Notes: a model not told the origin generated them from the letters alone. A stretch of 64,000 bases of DNA from Plotosus lineatus (GCA_024760905.1 CM045745.1:16407282-16471281), one strand, 5' to 3'; numbered from the stretch's first letter, positions 52,801 through 58,477 are shown. Program-made: numbers and translations.

Positions 52801-53601
52801 CATCTGCTGAAACGCTTTATGGAGATGAAGATTTCATTTTTCAGCACGACCTGGCACCCGCTGACAGTGCCATAACCACTGCTGGTTTACTGACCATGGT
52901 TTTACTGTGATCAGTTGGCCTGCCAACTCTCCTGACCTCAACCCCATAGAGAATCATTGGGATATTGTGAAGAGAAAGTTGAGAGACACCAGACCCAACA
53001 CTGTGGATGAGCTTAAGGCCGCTATCGAAGCATCCTGGGCCTCCGTAACACCTCAGCAGTGCCACAGGCTGATTGCCTCCATGCCATGCTGCATTGAAGC
53101 AGTCATTTCTGCAAAAGGATTCCCGACCAAGTATTGAGTGCATAACTGAACATAATTATTTTAAGGTTGACTTTTTTTGTATTAAAAACACTTTTTTATT
53201 GGTCGGATGAAATATGCTAATTTTTTGAGATAGGGATTTTTGGTTTTTCTTTACTTTTTTGCCAAAATTATCAATATTAAAACAATAAAAGGCTTGAACT
53301 ACTTCAGTTGTGTGTAATGAATCTAAAATATATGAAAGTCTAATGTTTATCAGTACATTACAGAAAACAATGAACTTTATCTCAATATGCTAATTTTTTG
53401 AGAAGGAATAGTACTGTACATGTGTGTATGGGTATGTATAAGACTGTACCTGCGAACAATGATCTTGAGAATCCTGTAGGAGCCCTTGATGAGGATCAGA
53501 GCTTCTTGGCGGGAGCCATAGAGTGCAGAGCCATTGATGTTCACCAGTTCATCTCCCACTCTCAGCTTTTTACACTCAGCTGCTTTCCCTCCGTCTTCTA
53601 T
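17675..53601 (-). CDS. shroom4: Shroom4, actin- and Rho-kinase-binding cytoskeletal regulator; 5'-partial, nine visible coding exons
   Basis: Visible exons in transcript order: 53601-53450, 31460-31305, 29030-26417, 23197-23136, 22906-22292, 19444-18791, 18623-18485, 18368-18096, 17944-17675. They total 4935 bp, 1644 residues plus stop, with all phases consistent and GT/AG sites. Shroom proteins bind F-actin and recruit Rho kinase through the C-terminal ASD2, driving apical constriction and cytoskeletal organisation. Residues 1-51 are the second part of the PDZ domain. Shroom4 identity rests on [18 protein letters not shown] (about 153), [31 protein letters not shown] (about 550, ASD1-like), [29 protein letters not shown] (about 1090) and the ASD2 helices (from about 1450 to the end), which follow the order in mammalian SHROOM4 (1493 residues in human). 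The first coding exon was not found. The gene converges with otub1. Confidence 0.94.
18096..18368 (-). CDS. shroom4: shroom4 exon (ASD2 N-terminal half)
   Basis: Acceptor TTTGCAG|AGACAG, donor GAGAGG|GTGAGT. 91 residues including [20 protein letters not shown] and [20 protein letters not shown], then [20 protein letters not shown]. Phase 0 on both sides. Strongly conserved with other Shroom proteins. Confidence 0.95.
18485..18623 (-). CDS. shroom4: shroom4 exon (start of ASD2)
   Basis: Acceptor GCTCCAG|GTCTTC, donor TATAAG|GTTTGG. It encodes [20 protein letters not shown], then [20 protein letters not shown] and ELNYK. KAELLNKLKD-type sequence precedes ASD2 in mammalian SHROOM4. Confidence 0.9.
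18791..19444 (-). CDS. shroom4: shroom4 exon (linker before ASD2)
   Basis: Acceptor ACATTTCAG|ACATTC, donor GGAGAG|GTATAA. It encodes about 218 residues of low-conservation linker, from [20 protein letters not shown] to [12 protein letters not shown]. Phase 2 on both sides. Likely disordered. Confidence 0.88.
19559..19828. mobile_element. hAT-type MITE, 270 bp
   Basis: Left end CAGGGGTGTCAAACTCCTGC; right end CACTTTGACACCCCTG is its inverted form. The two halves are largely complementary (CAGCAGCACACCTGATTTTG versus CAAAGTCAGGTGTGCTGCTG), so it can fold into a hairpin. No transposase. It lies in a shroom4 intron. The expected 8-bp target duplication is not clear. Confidence 0.8.
20465..20621 (+). 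repeat. LINE-type 3' tail with (TCTTA)n, (TA)n and (CA)n
   Basis: GTGAATTTCTCCATTGTGAG, then ATTAATAAAGCTGTATCTTA and repeated TCTTA resemble the 3' tail of fish non-LTR elements. It runs into about 20 TA units and 11 CA units. Confidence 0.6.
20621..21545 (+). mobile_element. Tigger-A copy 1 (pogo/Tigger-like DNA transposon, non-autonomous)
   Basis: Ends are inverted: GTGGTACCTCACTTTACGAA at left, TTCATAAGGTGAGGTACCAC at right. 21006 starts a transposase N-terminus: [20 protein letters not shown], then a helix-turn-helix-like [20 protein letters not shown] and HGWFERF, typical of Tigger/Jerky-type DNA-binding domains. The rest of the transposase is absent and stops interrupt it. Related copies: 21618, 36705, 49188, 54823. 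Confidence 0.8.
21551..21617. repeat. (TA)n(CA)n microsatellite
   Basis: Compound dinucleotide repeat between two Tigger-A pieces. Confidence 0.95.
21618..21745 (+). mobile_element. Tigger-A copy 2, left end only
   Basis: CCTCACCATACGAAAGACCC, CCAGGTTACGAAACACATTT and GTCTGTGGATACGAAACAAA match the first 120 bp of copy 1. It breaks off in an AT repeat. Confidence 0.7.
21976..22182 (+). mobile_element. SINE-A copy, 5' truncated
   Basis: From GGCATGTAAAAGAACCATTG through GTTGTGACAGGAAGGGCATC to GATTCGCTGTGGCGACTCCC and AAGCCGAAAGGAAGACAGAC. No tRNA head. It has an intact RTE-like tail. Confidence 0.85.
22292..22906 (-). CDS. shroom4: shroom4 exon (proline-rich segment)
   Basis: Acceptor GTCTTTAG|GGATTA, donor CATAG|GTATGA. 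About 205 residues with [20 protein letters not shown], which corresponds to [13 protein letters not shown] of mammalian SHROOM4 and is a likely SH3/EVH1-type ligand. Phase 2 on both sides. An extra open frame on the opposite strand is a shadow. Confidence 0.92.
23136..23197 (-). CDS. shroom4: shroom4 small exon, 62 bp
   Basis: Found by phase and splice sites: acceptor TCTACAG|GTTTTT, donor ACTGAAAG|GTATGT. It encodes [20 protein letters not shown]. It enters in phase 0 after the large exon and leaves in phase 2, as the next exon needs. It could be alternatively spliced, but skipping it would break the frame. Confidence 0.82.
23404..23630 (-). mobile_element. SINE-B copy
   Basis: Shares GGAGTTCAACTCCTCCT, CGCTAGTCCACTGCAGGTTA, TGGTACCCATTTATACTGCT and GGGTGGACAGAGGCACACTA with 2155-2417. 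The tRNA-like end is eroded. Confidence 0.65.
23892..24630. mobile_element. hAT-like element, about 740 bp
   Basis: Left end CAGTGCCGGATTAACCATGG; complement of the right end is CAGGGCCAGATTAACAAAGT. Sub-terminal parts also match (GTATGCGCCCCAAGCC versus GGAGCCTGGGGCAAATC). The internal part has one short - strand frame (24257-23997) that may be transposase debris. Flanking 8-mers do not match well. Confidence 0.65.
24631..25240. other. shroom4 intron, nothing recognised
   Basis: AT-rich sequence without repeat or coding signal that I can identify. Confidence 0.35.
25250..25640 (-). pseudogene. hAT-type transposase fragment with BED-finger-like motif
   Basis: Reading the - strand across two frames gives [17 protein letters not shown], then [20 protein letters not shown], reminiscent of the N-terminal zinc-finger region of fish hAT transposases (CxxC followed by G..G...H). 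Stops and frameshifts make it a relic. Assignment is by motif resemblance only. Confidence 0.45.
25735..25894 (-). mobile_element. SINE-E copy (tRNA-derived)
   Basis: On the - strand: GCAGCCATAGCCTAATGGTT (box A), AGGTCGCTGGTTTGATTTTC (box B), then GTTGCTCAAGGGTACTTCAG read on the + strand. This is a common fish tRNA-SINE head. About 160 bp. Confidence 0.7.
26417..29030 (-). CDS. shroom4: shroom4 large central exon, 2614 bp
   Basis: Acceptor TTGACTAG|TGAGCT, donor CAACAGAG|GTGAGA. 871 residues plus one base. In order: [20 protein letters not shown] and [20 protein letters not shown] near the start, [49 protein letters not shown] with an acidic tail [40 protein letters not shown], then a 70-residue Arg/Glu-rich segment. 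All but the last follow the order in mammalian SHROOM4. The open frame read past both splice sites (to 29095 and 26243) is intronic. Confidence 0.95.
29031..31304 (-). other. shroom4: shroom4 intron 3
   Basis: 2.3 kb. Holds a SINE-D remnant (29428-29560), a compositionally unusual coding-like island (30327-30419), and otherwise AT-rich sequence with no recognised repeat. Confidence 0.7.
29428..29560 (+). mobile_element. SINE-D remnant
   Basis: CTGTGAGCTCATTTGTACGA and GGTGGATAGCGCTTTCCTTC are the complement of the central block of the copies at 6545 and 9900, so it is inverted relative to them. Diverged. Confidence 0.5.
31305..31460 (-). CDS. shroom4: shroom4 exon 3
   Basis: Acceptor TCCTTACAG|ACGCAC, donor GTGACAG|GTGAGG. 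52 codons: [20 protein letters not shown], then [17 protein letters not shown]. This matches the SWHVAKL...FSLSWHSG segment of mammalian SHROOM4, just after the PDZ domain. Phase 2 on both sides. Confidence 0.93.
32015..32044. repeat. C-run plus (CA)n
   Basis: Twelve C residues followed by about eight CA units. Confidence 0.9.
33300..33330. repeat. (CT)n microsatellite
   Basis: About 15 CT units. Confidence 0.95.
33508..33662. repeat. compound (GT)n / (GA)n microsatellites
   Basis: (GT)n then (GA)n at 33508-33543 and a longer (GA)n at 33620-33662. The latter continues the purine-strand bias of this stretch. Confidence 0.9.
33985..34850 (+). pseudogene. non-LTR retrotransposon fragment with endonuclease-like segment
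   Basis: Starts with GGGTCGGGTCGTGGGGGCAG, a motif seen inverted at a LINE 3' end at 45105, then a (CA)n run (34066-34113). 34470-34840 encodes, with frame breaks, [38 protein letters not shown] and [15 protein letters not shown], i.e. the C-terminal part of an APE-type endonuclease (GDFN, S.IDF, the catalytic SDHH-like block). The clade is uncertain (I/Nimb or Rex-type). It may be two abutting fragments. Confidence 0.65.
34066..34113. repeat. (CA)n microsatellite
   Basis: About 24 CA units inside the LINE debris. Confidence 0.95.
35161..35337. repeat. 59-bp tandem repeat, three units, each with CCAAT and GC boxes
   Basis: Units start at 35161, 35220 and 35279, each reading GCAACAGC.TCAC.CGTCTA, then AGCCAATCAGCTTG and AGTGGGCGG. 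Units differ at only a few bases. The region belongs to a pogo-like element, because similar flanking sequence (GTCTGTCGTTTGTAAA...GGA.GCAGC) occurs near 61760. Confidence 0.9.
35489..35783 (+). mobile_element. SINE-A copy with 17-bp target site duplication
   Basis: The SINE body, 5' truncated at GTGCGGCTAACTGGGTTATC, occupies 35506-35766. It is flanked by ATTAAAATACTGCAATA at 35489-35505 and again at 35767-35783, a perfect 17-bp duplication. It ends in GCCGAAAGGAAGACAGAC. It sits inside a pogo-like element whose right end is at 35827. Confidence 0.93.
35830..36479 (+). mobile_element. pogo-like element, right part
   Basis: The right end GAATAACGGGGGCCTACTG at 36461-36479 is followed by TA. 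It contains the transposase remnant at 36012 and a 46-bp-period duplication (AATATGATACATAGGGTTTT at 36331 and 36377). Left end not found. Confidence 0.5.
36012..36140 (+). pseudogene. C-terminal transposase remnant, 42 codons
   Basis: [20 protein letters not shown], then [12 protein letters not shown] and a basic end, stop TAA at 36138. A short ..Q..L..FF.K motif close to the stop is typical of the C-terminus of Tigger/Jerky-type transposases. It belongs to the element that ends at 36479. Too short for gene calls. Confidence 0.5.
36490..36699 (-). mobile_element. Tigger-B copy, one end
   Basis: TA then CAGGGATCCCTCGCTACTTC, CAATTCATGCGGCTTTAGTG and AAATTAAGGAAGAATAGGGG, the complement of the right half of the copies at 56517, 58478 and 60865. 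Broken off at the Tigger-A insertion. Confidence 0.75.
36700..36939 (-). mobile_element. Tigger-A copy, one end, with 38-bp tandem repeat
   Basis: The outer end TTTCATAAGGTGAGGTACCA, finishing CTG at 36939, is followed by TA. It includes GTTTCGTATCCAGAGACGGA and 2.3 units of a 38-bp repeat from 36705 (AGCCAATGGGAGGCCAG.GG, GGCGGGATGTTG). The other half of the element is missing. Confidence 0.8.
37892..38102 (-). mobile_element. L2-like tail joined to SINE-A fragment
   Basis: Begins TTTCTGAACTGCTTAATCCT, AATGAGGGTTGCGGGCAAGC and CTACTCTGGGCAAGAGCAAA (inverted L2-type tail), then AGCAATGGTTCTTTTACATG, GCCTCTCACCATAGTGGACA and AACCCAGTTAGCTGCACTG (SINE-A body). The same order as at 7650-7912, inverted, which supports a real SINE-A/L2-tail subfamily. 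Confidence 0.65.
38287..38341. repeat. (CA)n microsatellite
   Basis: About 27 CA units. Confidence 0.95.
38808..38855. repeat. (GA)n(GT)n microsatellite
   Basis: GA units followed by about 16 GT units. Confidence 0.95.
39599..39722. mobile_element. MITE-like fragment, CCGTATTTTTC family
   Basis: CCGTATTTTTCAAACTATAC, GCTCCAGAGTACAAGTTGAA, AATGAATAATAAAGAAGAAA and AAGTTGCACTGTACTATAAA match the pattern of a DNA-transposon family common in fish (terminal CCGTATTTTTCGGACTATAA). Partial. Confidence 0.5.
39971..40086 (+). mobile_element. hAT-like element, left end
   Basis: CAGTGTTTTTCAACCAGTGT, GCTGTGAGATATTGT and AATTATCAAATGTCACCTAA, then CTGGTCTAAAAAA, is the usual start of a fish hAT/Charlie element. 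It is cut off where the RTE fragment begins. Confidence 0.6.
40095..40420 (+). pseudogene. RTE LINE 3' fragment
   Basis: C-terminal coding part only: [60 protein letters not shown], ending [10 protein letters not shown]. It stops before the 3' tail, and internal sequence of another RTE copy follows at once. Confidence 0.85.
40423..42360 (+). pseudogene. RTE-clade LINE copy 2 (5' truncated, full reverse transcriptase region)
   Basis: Runs from the end of the endonuclease linker ([20 protein letters not shown]) through the palm to the 3' end. Motifs: [100 protein letters not shown]. The active-site box reads [10 protein letters not shown] instead of MFADDIVICS (41580-41609), so one catalytic Asp is lost. 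Frame breaks occur near 40695, 41083 and 41714. It ends GATTCGCTGTGGTGACCCCT then GAAGGGAACAGCC. Confidence 0.9.
42610..42840 (+). mobile_element. SINE-F body and tail
   Basis: GGCTGAAGTGCCCTTGAGCA, AGTCACCTAACCCCCAACTG, GCAGCGCACTGCTCTGAGTG and TTTGGATGGGTTAAATACAG are conserved parts of a widespread fish tRNA-SINE. A (GT)n run (42751-42778) lies where these SINEs usually carry one. Confidence 0.75.
42840..42912. repeat. A-run plus (TA)n
   Basis: A24 followed by TA repeats. Confidence 0.95.
44027..44360 (+). mobile_element. SINE-C copy, composite
   Basis: GGCGGCACGATGGCATAGTG, GGTTCGATTCCTAGTCTGGG and GTTTCCTCCCACAGTCCAAA give the SINE-C head and body. From 44230 it changes to GTGCAGAAGCCAATGGCAAA, CCACTACACTATCCTTGCCA and GTCGCCAAGAGTTGTCCTAC, the tail of another fish SINE class. 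Its head is very close to the one at 3670. Confidence 0.8.
44476..44823 (-). mobile_element. SINE-A copy, full length
   Basis: Tail CTTTCGGCTTTTTCCCTTTT, CTCGGGAGTCGCCACAGCGA; body GATTTGGCAGAGGTTTTTAC; head, as complement, GGGCAGTGATGGTCTAGTGG then GGGTTCGAGTCCCACTCTCC (A and B boxes). Best copy for the consensus. Confidence 0.9.
45105..45235 (+). mobile_element. LINE 3' end fragment
   Basis: GAGGAAGCGGCTGGGGAGAG, GTTGTCTGGACGTCACCGTT, TAGGCTGCTGCCCCCACGAC and CTGACCCTGGTTCAAGTAGA. This order matches the 3' terminal part of a common fish LINE; the inverted form of its core lies at 33985. Confidence 0.55.
45340..46012 (-). pseudogene. Tc1-type element fragment, decayed
   Basis: The + strand shows the complement of a fish Tc1 transposase gene: TTGGGATATTTCACCAGTGT, CAATTAAAGTTGTTGGTTTC, TTTTAATAGAGTTGGCGTCA, TCCATTCCACCACCAACAGT, GGCCATTGTCCTTCTGGGAT. 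No intact frame and no terminal repeats found. A family different from the other two Tc1 elements. Confidence 0.6.
46062..46210 (+). mobile_element. SINE-G copy (tRNA-derived)
   Basis: GGGCAGTGGTGGCTTAGTGG (box A), CCCTTGAGAAAGGCCCTTAA, then TCTGCCAAATGCTCTAAATG at the end, the signature of another common fish tRNA-SINE. Confidence 0.75.
46771..46850. repeat. (CA)n/(CG)n microsatellite
   Basis: CA units interrupted by a CGCACGCACGCGCGCGC block, a potential Z-DNA-forming alternating purine-pyrimidine tract of about 75 bp. Confidence 0.9.
48020..48530 (+). mobile_element. chimera: SINE-C head joined to RTE LINE 3' end
   Basis: 48020-48195 is SINE-C (GAATGGCATGGTAGCCTACT, TGTGTGGAGTTCTTCCTGTG, TTTCCTCCCACAGTCCAAAG, TTTTGGCTAATTGGCAGTTG). 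At once, from GGGAGTAACGTGGATGGATA, it becomes RTE LINE C-terminal sequence (RMDRIRNEY.., [20 protein letters not shown]), ends with the LINE tail (CAGGAACAGCCGAAAGGAAA) and carries (AGA)n. Both parts share one orientation. Confidence 0.88.
49756..51095 (-). mobile_element. nested 1.34-kb DNA transposon of uncertain superfamily, 6-bp target duplication
   Basis: Left end CAGGCATGTGATTTGACCAT; complement of the right end CAGGCATGTGATTTTTCCAC; 14 identical terminal bases. ACCACC flanks it on both sides (49750-49755 and 51096-51101), and the empty relative at 21231 shows the uninterrupted GCAACAGCCATATTT. It contains a - strand coding-like exon (50825-50573), CCAAT-type boxes before it (AGCCAATCAGC near 50914) and a GC-rich block near 49800-49860. 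A 6-bp duplication is unusual: Tc1 uses TA, hAT 8 bp, Harbinger 3 bp. Superfamily not assigned. Confidence 0.85.
50573..50825 (-). pseudogene. coding-like first exon inside the nested transposon
   Basis: From ATG at 50825: [20 protein letters not shown], then [10 protein letters not shown]. After a 1-base frame change near 50731 it continues [54 protein letters not shown], ending at a good donor GAG|GTATGT. No family recognised. It may be the first exon of this element's transposase or a captured host exon. The single frameshift argues for an inactive copy. Upstream lie two CCAAT-like motifs. Confidence 0.55.
51839..53416 (+). mobile_element. Tc1-type element, 1.58 kb, IR/DR, near-complete but broken transposase
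   Basis: Outer repeats CCTTCTCAAAAAATTAGCAT (51849) and its complement (to 53407); inner repeats CCTATCTCAAAAAATTAGAA (about 52040) and its counterpart near 53220, an IR/DR arrangement. TA follows the right end. The left repeat carries a small internal duplication (TTAGCATATTGTTAGCATTA). It encloses a + strand transposase at 52191-53137. The right end is 34 bp from shroom4 exon 2. Confidence 0.9.
52191..53137 (+). pseudogene. Tc1 transposase, disrupted
   Basis: Starts [20 protein letters not shown] (helix-turn-helix) and is broken by a stop at 52282 in the N-terminal part. 52371-52910 is open: [40 protein letters not shown] (first catalytic Asp), [38 protein letters not shown] (second Asp region). 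A frame change near 52890 leads to [20 protein letters not shown] (catalytic Glu) and the end GFPTKY. A DDE/DD34E-type enzyme, about 340 residues in intact relatives; not functional here. Confidence 0.88.
53450..53601 (-). CDS. shroom4: shroom4 exon 2 (second part of PDZ domain)
   Basis: Acceptor TTTATCTCAG|ATAGAA, donor TCGCAG|GTACAG. 50 codons and two bases: [50 protein letters not shown]. It follows the mammalian SHROOM4 PDZ closely. The upstream exon (start codon, first PDZ strands) is not visible up to 64000. The donor lies 34 bp from the end of a Tc1 element. Confidence 0.95.
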
Positions 53602-53904
53602 CTGAGATAAACAAAAATAATGAAGAATGTCTTTGAGAAAAACTCATTATCTTGTAAATTTAGGGTAAACATTGAGTAAGTGCTTCTATACTGTTCTAGG
53701 CACAAACGACAAGACACAGGGGGTTAAAAAACATCAAATTAAGTAGGATCACGAAAAATACAAACACAGAGACAGTGTATGCACCCACCCACACACACAT
53801 ATCTCATTAAATACACACACACACACACACACATGCACACACACACACAAATACAAATAAATAATATATAAAAATAAGTATAAAATATATATGTGAATAT
53901 ATTC

Positions 53905-54008
53905 CCTGTGATGGCCTGGCGAACAGTCCAGGGTGTTGGCTGAGATGGGTGCCAGCCTCCCCATGACCATAATTAGGATTAAACAGTTCAGAAAATTAAT
54001 GAATTTGT
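53905..54008 (+). mobile_element. L2-like tail fragment
   Basis: CCTGTGATGGCCTGGCGAAC, AGTCCAGGGTGTTGGCTGAG, GGTGCCAGCCTCCCCATGAC and CATAATTAGGATTAAACAGT: the common 3' part of fish tRNA-SINE/L2 elements. Confidence 0.7.
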
Positions 54009-54822
54009 AAATTATACACACACACACACACACACACAAAATACATATCAGACAGATACCTTGGCCAGATTTCTATACTTTCTCTTACTGTGAAAAAGTA
54101 CAGAATGGCTAAAGATCATATAAATGTACCATATTTTAGACACACAATTCCCACACTCACAGATCCAAGCCTATGATACTGATTAAATAGCCATAAAAAG
54201 AGTACATAAATCTCACCAAAACAAATAATCACTTCATCATAATATAATCATACACACAATCAAAAACAGTGAGGCTCATGATCAAGTCATAGACTAAAGA
54301 CATACGCCAGCATACCAAGATTTCTCAATGTTGTTTCTCAATCTGCCTGAAAATGTTTCTCAAATGTTTTTTTATTTACTTTTATACATATGAAGTTAGT
54401 GTATTTGTTTAAAAAAATGCTACTAGATCAAAAATAAAAATAGAACTATAGTCTTTATATATAAAATGTTGCCTTGGATCCATATCATTGCCTCGAGCTG
54501 TTGTTTTGAATGTCTATAGACAAAAGCCATGTAGAAATAATAAATGTAATGTGAATTTTTCAGTTGCTGTCCAAAGTGTTATACTGGCATCCCAGAAAAG
54601 ATGGTTGAGCGTTAACCACTGTACTATCTGTTGCTGGAAACCAAGGGACTAAAACTGAGTGGGCTTAATTGGTTGTAGCGATGGTGTACTCTCTCCCTCT
54701 CCTCCCAGCAACTTCAGTCATCTGTATGTGAAAGATGGCAGAAAGTGTTGTGGAAAAAATGTCTAGTTCATGAGGCAAGTAATCCACTATATAAGCACTG
54801 CATTGGCTTATATAGTGGTACC

Positions 54823-55166
54823 TCACCTTACGATAGTCCCAGCAAACGAAAAACATTTTCCAAAAATTTTTGTCTCTGTATACGTAACTAGTTCTAATTA
54901 CGAAACGCACCATTCAAACATTCAAACAATGCACGAGCTGCTCTCCCATTGACTATCTTCCAACATCCCGCCCTCTGGCCTCCCATTGGCTAGGAGGGAT
55001 GATGCAGCTCCCTTGAGCAGCAGCTTGTTTCATGAGTTTCGAGTGTGCTCATTGCAACTTTATTTTTTGGCTCAGGCTTTTAATCTTGCATAAACATTTG
55101 TAAGATTATAACTCTGCTAAGAAGACATGGTCAACACACGCGTGCGCGCGCGCGCGCACACACACA

Positions 55167-55201
<35 letters not shown>

Positions 55202-55410
55202 GCGCACACACACATGAGCGCGCATGTGATTCCCGGTGCTAGTGAAAAGAAGAAGTGGGCTCGTGGCATGCGGTTGCGTGACATCGCAAAGGAATATGGC
55301 CAATCCCGTTTACCATCGGCACGATATTGAAGCGGAAGGAGGTCTTAAAAGGTATTCTTTTATAATTTTTAAAAGGTTTAGGGGGTAGTATTGGGGCCTT
55401 GGCATTTCAG
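54823..55410 (+). mobile_element. Tigger-A copy 4, truncated
   Basis: AGTGGTACCTCACCTTACGA, GTCTCTGTATACGTAACTAG, CATCCCGCCCTCTGGCCTCC; after a (CA)n block come GTGATTCCCGGTGCTAGTGA and GACATCGCAAAGGAATATGG from the transposase start. The right end is missing. Confidence 0.75.
55136..55214. repeat. (CG)n(CA)n microsatellite inside Tigger-A copy 4
   Basis: GCGCGCGCGC flanked by CA units. It replaces the start of the transposase coding region of this copy. Confidence 0.9.
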
Positions 55411-56084
55411 GCCGGCAAGTCATACGCCTTCTTCAGCTCATGTGTCTCAAACACACAGTGTTCCCAATGGCACATAATACCCCTGATTTTTCCTCCACAA
55501 TAGCACCAGGGAGCAGTCTTATTCTGACACAATATGAGCAGTAATATAAAAAGAAAGCGCTTTACATGTCTCGGAGGAATCATATGTTGCTTTACACCTT
55601 CTTCAGTTAGCCATCATACGACAAGAATTGACAAGTGAGAGGAAATAGAGAGGTGACCAGATTGGCAAGAATTCATTCAATATTTTGTTTTATAATCTCC
55701 AACCTATAGCAATATAAAAGCTACAAAGGCCACTATTGTCTTGTGTGTTAATGTAATAGTGAGTCTTTTGAATTTGACATATATTTCAGATTGGCTGTGA
55801 TGCCAAAAAAACCCAGTAATATGACGACAAAAGGTATTTCATAATAAAATTGATAAATTATGCAATAAATACTTTTTACAGATAAAAGTTACATTTAAGA
55901 CTCTTTAGTATTTTTATACTCATAATAAAATTTAAAGCCATCTTCTCAGTCGCTCTCTCATCACTAACTAACTAACATTGTGTCTGCTCTGAGCATCCCG
56001 GCTCCAAACTAAATCAGAGGTCTGATGTTAATTGCAAGAGGCATTCCATGAACTGTTAAAACCCCCCAGATGTTTCCAATTAGG

Positions 56085-56440
56085 GTAGCCCTGTCAAGGA
56101 GTGCATAGCATGCTCACCTCACAGCAAGGTCCTGGGTTCGAGTCCCAGACTCGGATGTTTCTATGTGGAGTTTTTGCATGCTCTCCCCATACTTGTGTGG
56201 ATTTTCTCCAGGTACTCCAGTTTCCTCCCACAAGTCCAAAGACATGCACATTAGGCGAACAGGCTGTTCCAAACTGCCCCTAGATGCGAGTTCGAAAGAT
56301 TGTGTAATTGCTGACTCTATGATGAAATGCTGAGCTGTTCAGGGGGTACCCCACCATTTGTAACGTGTCAGCTGAGAAAGGCACCCCGAGACTGTAATAA
56401 GAATTAAGCAGTTTGGAAAATAACCGTGAGTATAGATTCT
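56085..56440 (+). mobile_element. SINE-C copy, full length with L2-like tail
   Basis: CACAGCAAGGTCCTGGGTTC, GAGTCCCAGACTCGGATGTT, TTTCCTCCCACAAGTCCAAA, then TGTTCAGGGGGTACCCCACC and GTAATAAGAATTAAGCAGTT. A complete tRNA-head to L2-type-tail structure. Confidence 0.8.
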
Positions 56441-56516
56441 AAACCTTATTTTTAGATTGGCTTTGGTGAATTTTCAGACTTAGGTATTCACACAAACCCT
56501 GTCTATAATTTTTATA

Positions 56517-56922
56517 CAGGGGTCCCTCACTTTCCGCTGTTAATTGGGACCGAGATCCCCATACGACCATCGAAATCTACAAAGTAGAATCACCCCCCTG
56601 ACTGACGTATACGTACATGTATATATACATGTGTATATAATATCAATAAATACATATTCAATGCTATAAATGCTTATAATAACAATTAAACATTGAAAAT
56701 AATGCTTAAGATGTAAATAAAATATAAATATACACACATACAGACACGCTCAGATGCGGTGCACACACTCAGATGCACACCTCACAACAATGTAACTCGT
56801 TTTGATGGGAGATTTTGGGTTGTTTTTTGTTGGTTTAGGGTTTTTTTGTTTTTTTGCCAAATTGTCTTTGTGGCATATTCCTTAACCTTTCCCCTATCCT
56901 TCCTTAATTTCTTATTTGATGA

Positions 56923-56956
<34 letters not shown>

Positions 56957-57008
56957 ACGATGCACTACAGCGGCATGAATTGAAGCGCGAAGTAGCGAGG
57001 GATCTCTG
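56517..57008 (+). mobile_element. Tigger-B copy 1 (pogo-like MITE)
   Basis: TA then CAGGGGTCCCTCACTTTCCG; right end GCGAAGTAGCGAGGGATCTC, closing CTG at 57008. The internal part has an A run and no transposase. About 490 bp. Confidence 0.8.
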
Positions 57009-58477
57009 CACATTTTTTTCTCTCTTCCTCAAGTCTTTGATGTCACATTTTCAAATAAATTTAGGAAAAGATTCAGAAAAAAAACACATTGTATTCTTCG
57101 TTAAATATTGTTCCAGTTCAGGTTAAAATACATTTGCACATCCGGTGTGATCAGTGAATGCTGCACTTACTTGACTTCTACAGCAGTCTCTGACTTCATA
57201 ATATAACGCATTACATAAAGCCTTCACATATTCAATAGTTTAATACAGTAAATCATACACATGTACCTGCCCCTGCTTCATTCCCAGAATTAAATACTCG
57301 CTTGTTAAATCAATCACACCGCAAATAACAGAGTGCTGACTGAATCAGCACCTTGCATTACTGATAAAACCTGCGCTGCCACTCACAAGGTCAGAGGACA
57401 GAAGAGGAAGTTTGTTGTGAATTACACTTAATCTCAGTAATCCATTCTGTAGGATTAAAAAGTATCTCAAGGCAAAGTATGGAAAGTTGTAAATCAGACA
57501 AACTGAAGCCTGTCACAGAGCGAGTTCAACTTTGCTTTTGTGAATGTCTATCAGCTTAATCTTCATGTCTATGTATGATGAGTACCATATGCCTGCAGCT
57601 CTCCACTGTCTGTCACTTCATCCCTCTCTCCATTTTTCTTTTGTTCTATTTCAAAGACTGTACAATGGGAAACATTTAGAACATAATGGTGAGGCTAAAC
57701 AGTTGGAGGATTGTAAATACACACATACACATACAATCCAAAAGTGGCCCTTTAACACACATACACATTTACGCACACTTCACCCTCTCCTCCCACAGTA
57801 ATTGTGAGCCTCTCTGCAGCAATCTAAATAAACACATAAGTGTTGTTCAGGCTGTGGTTGTGTGGGAGAGTGCCTCTGAACATTGCAGAAATACTTCGCT
57901 GTGGTTTAACTGACGAATCACTAGACATGAAAGAAGGATGGGTCCCTGCAACGATTCAAGGACACTGCGAGTACAAAAACCATATACGAAAGGTTCCCTT
58001 TTATGTTCTTAACCTGCATGGAACAGAGACATAACATGCTCGGGGGTCTTGTTTTCATTGTTTATTTCATCATATCTGTTTATTTTTTTCCCCCTCAACA
58101 TGCCTAGTTTAAAAAAAATTGAAAGGACAAATGGGAAAAGGTCTTTAACAGGCGAACAAACCAGATCCAAAATTTTTCACTCTGATTTAAGGAATGTTGT
58201 GGGATGACAGATTATATAAAACTGTCATTAATTTTGTTTTGTGCATGAACCAGCTGACTCAGCAAAAATTCATCCAGACACTTGAAGAAATAATAATTGC
58301 TACCTAAAAGTTACTCATTCCATGATTATGACTGGAATTACAATGCGATCCAAGTGCTTTCTCTCCTTCATCCAAAGATGATTCACCTGAGCAAATGTGG
58401 GTTAGTCTGCATAAGGTGGATGAATATATCTTGATAGCTCTTGTATAAAGCAACATGCCCTCAGAAATACTAAAATA
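57009..58477. other. non-repetitive stretch
   Basis: No gene recognised. A short coding-like segment (57840-58034) ends HIRKVPFYVLNLHGTET without splice context. Confidence 0.35.

Larger units (their letters stand above)
31461..53449 (-). other. shroom4: shroom4 intron 2, 22 kb
   Basis: A very long intron, mostly transposon insertions listed separately. Stretches 31461-32010, 32050-33290, 36945-37890, 38345-39590, 42960-44025, 46855-48015, 48590-49185 and 51415-51835 hold no gene or repeat that I recognise, apart from short low-complexity tracts. Confidence 0.8.
53602..56084 (-). other. shroom4: shroom4 intron 1, first part
   Basis: Between exon 2 and the SINE-C at 56085: (CA)n runs at 53813-53832 and 54015-54039, an L2-like tail, and Tigger-A copy 4. 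54045-54815 and 55412-56080 hold nothing that I recognise. Confidence 0.6.
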
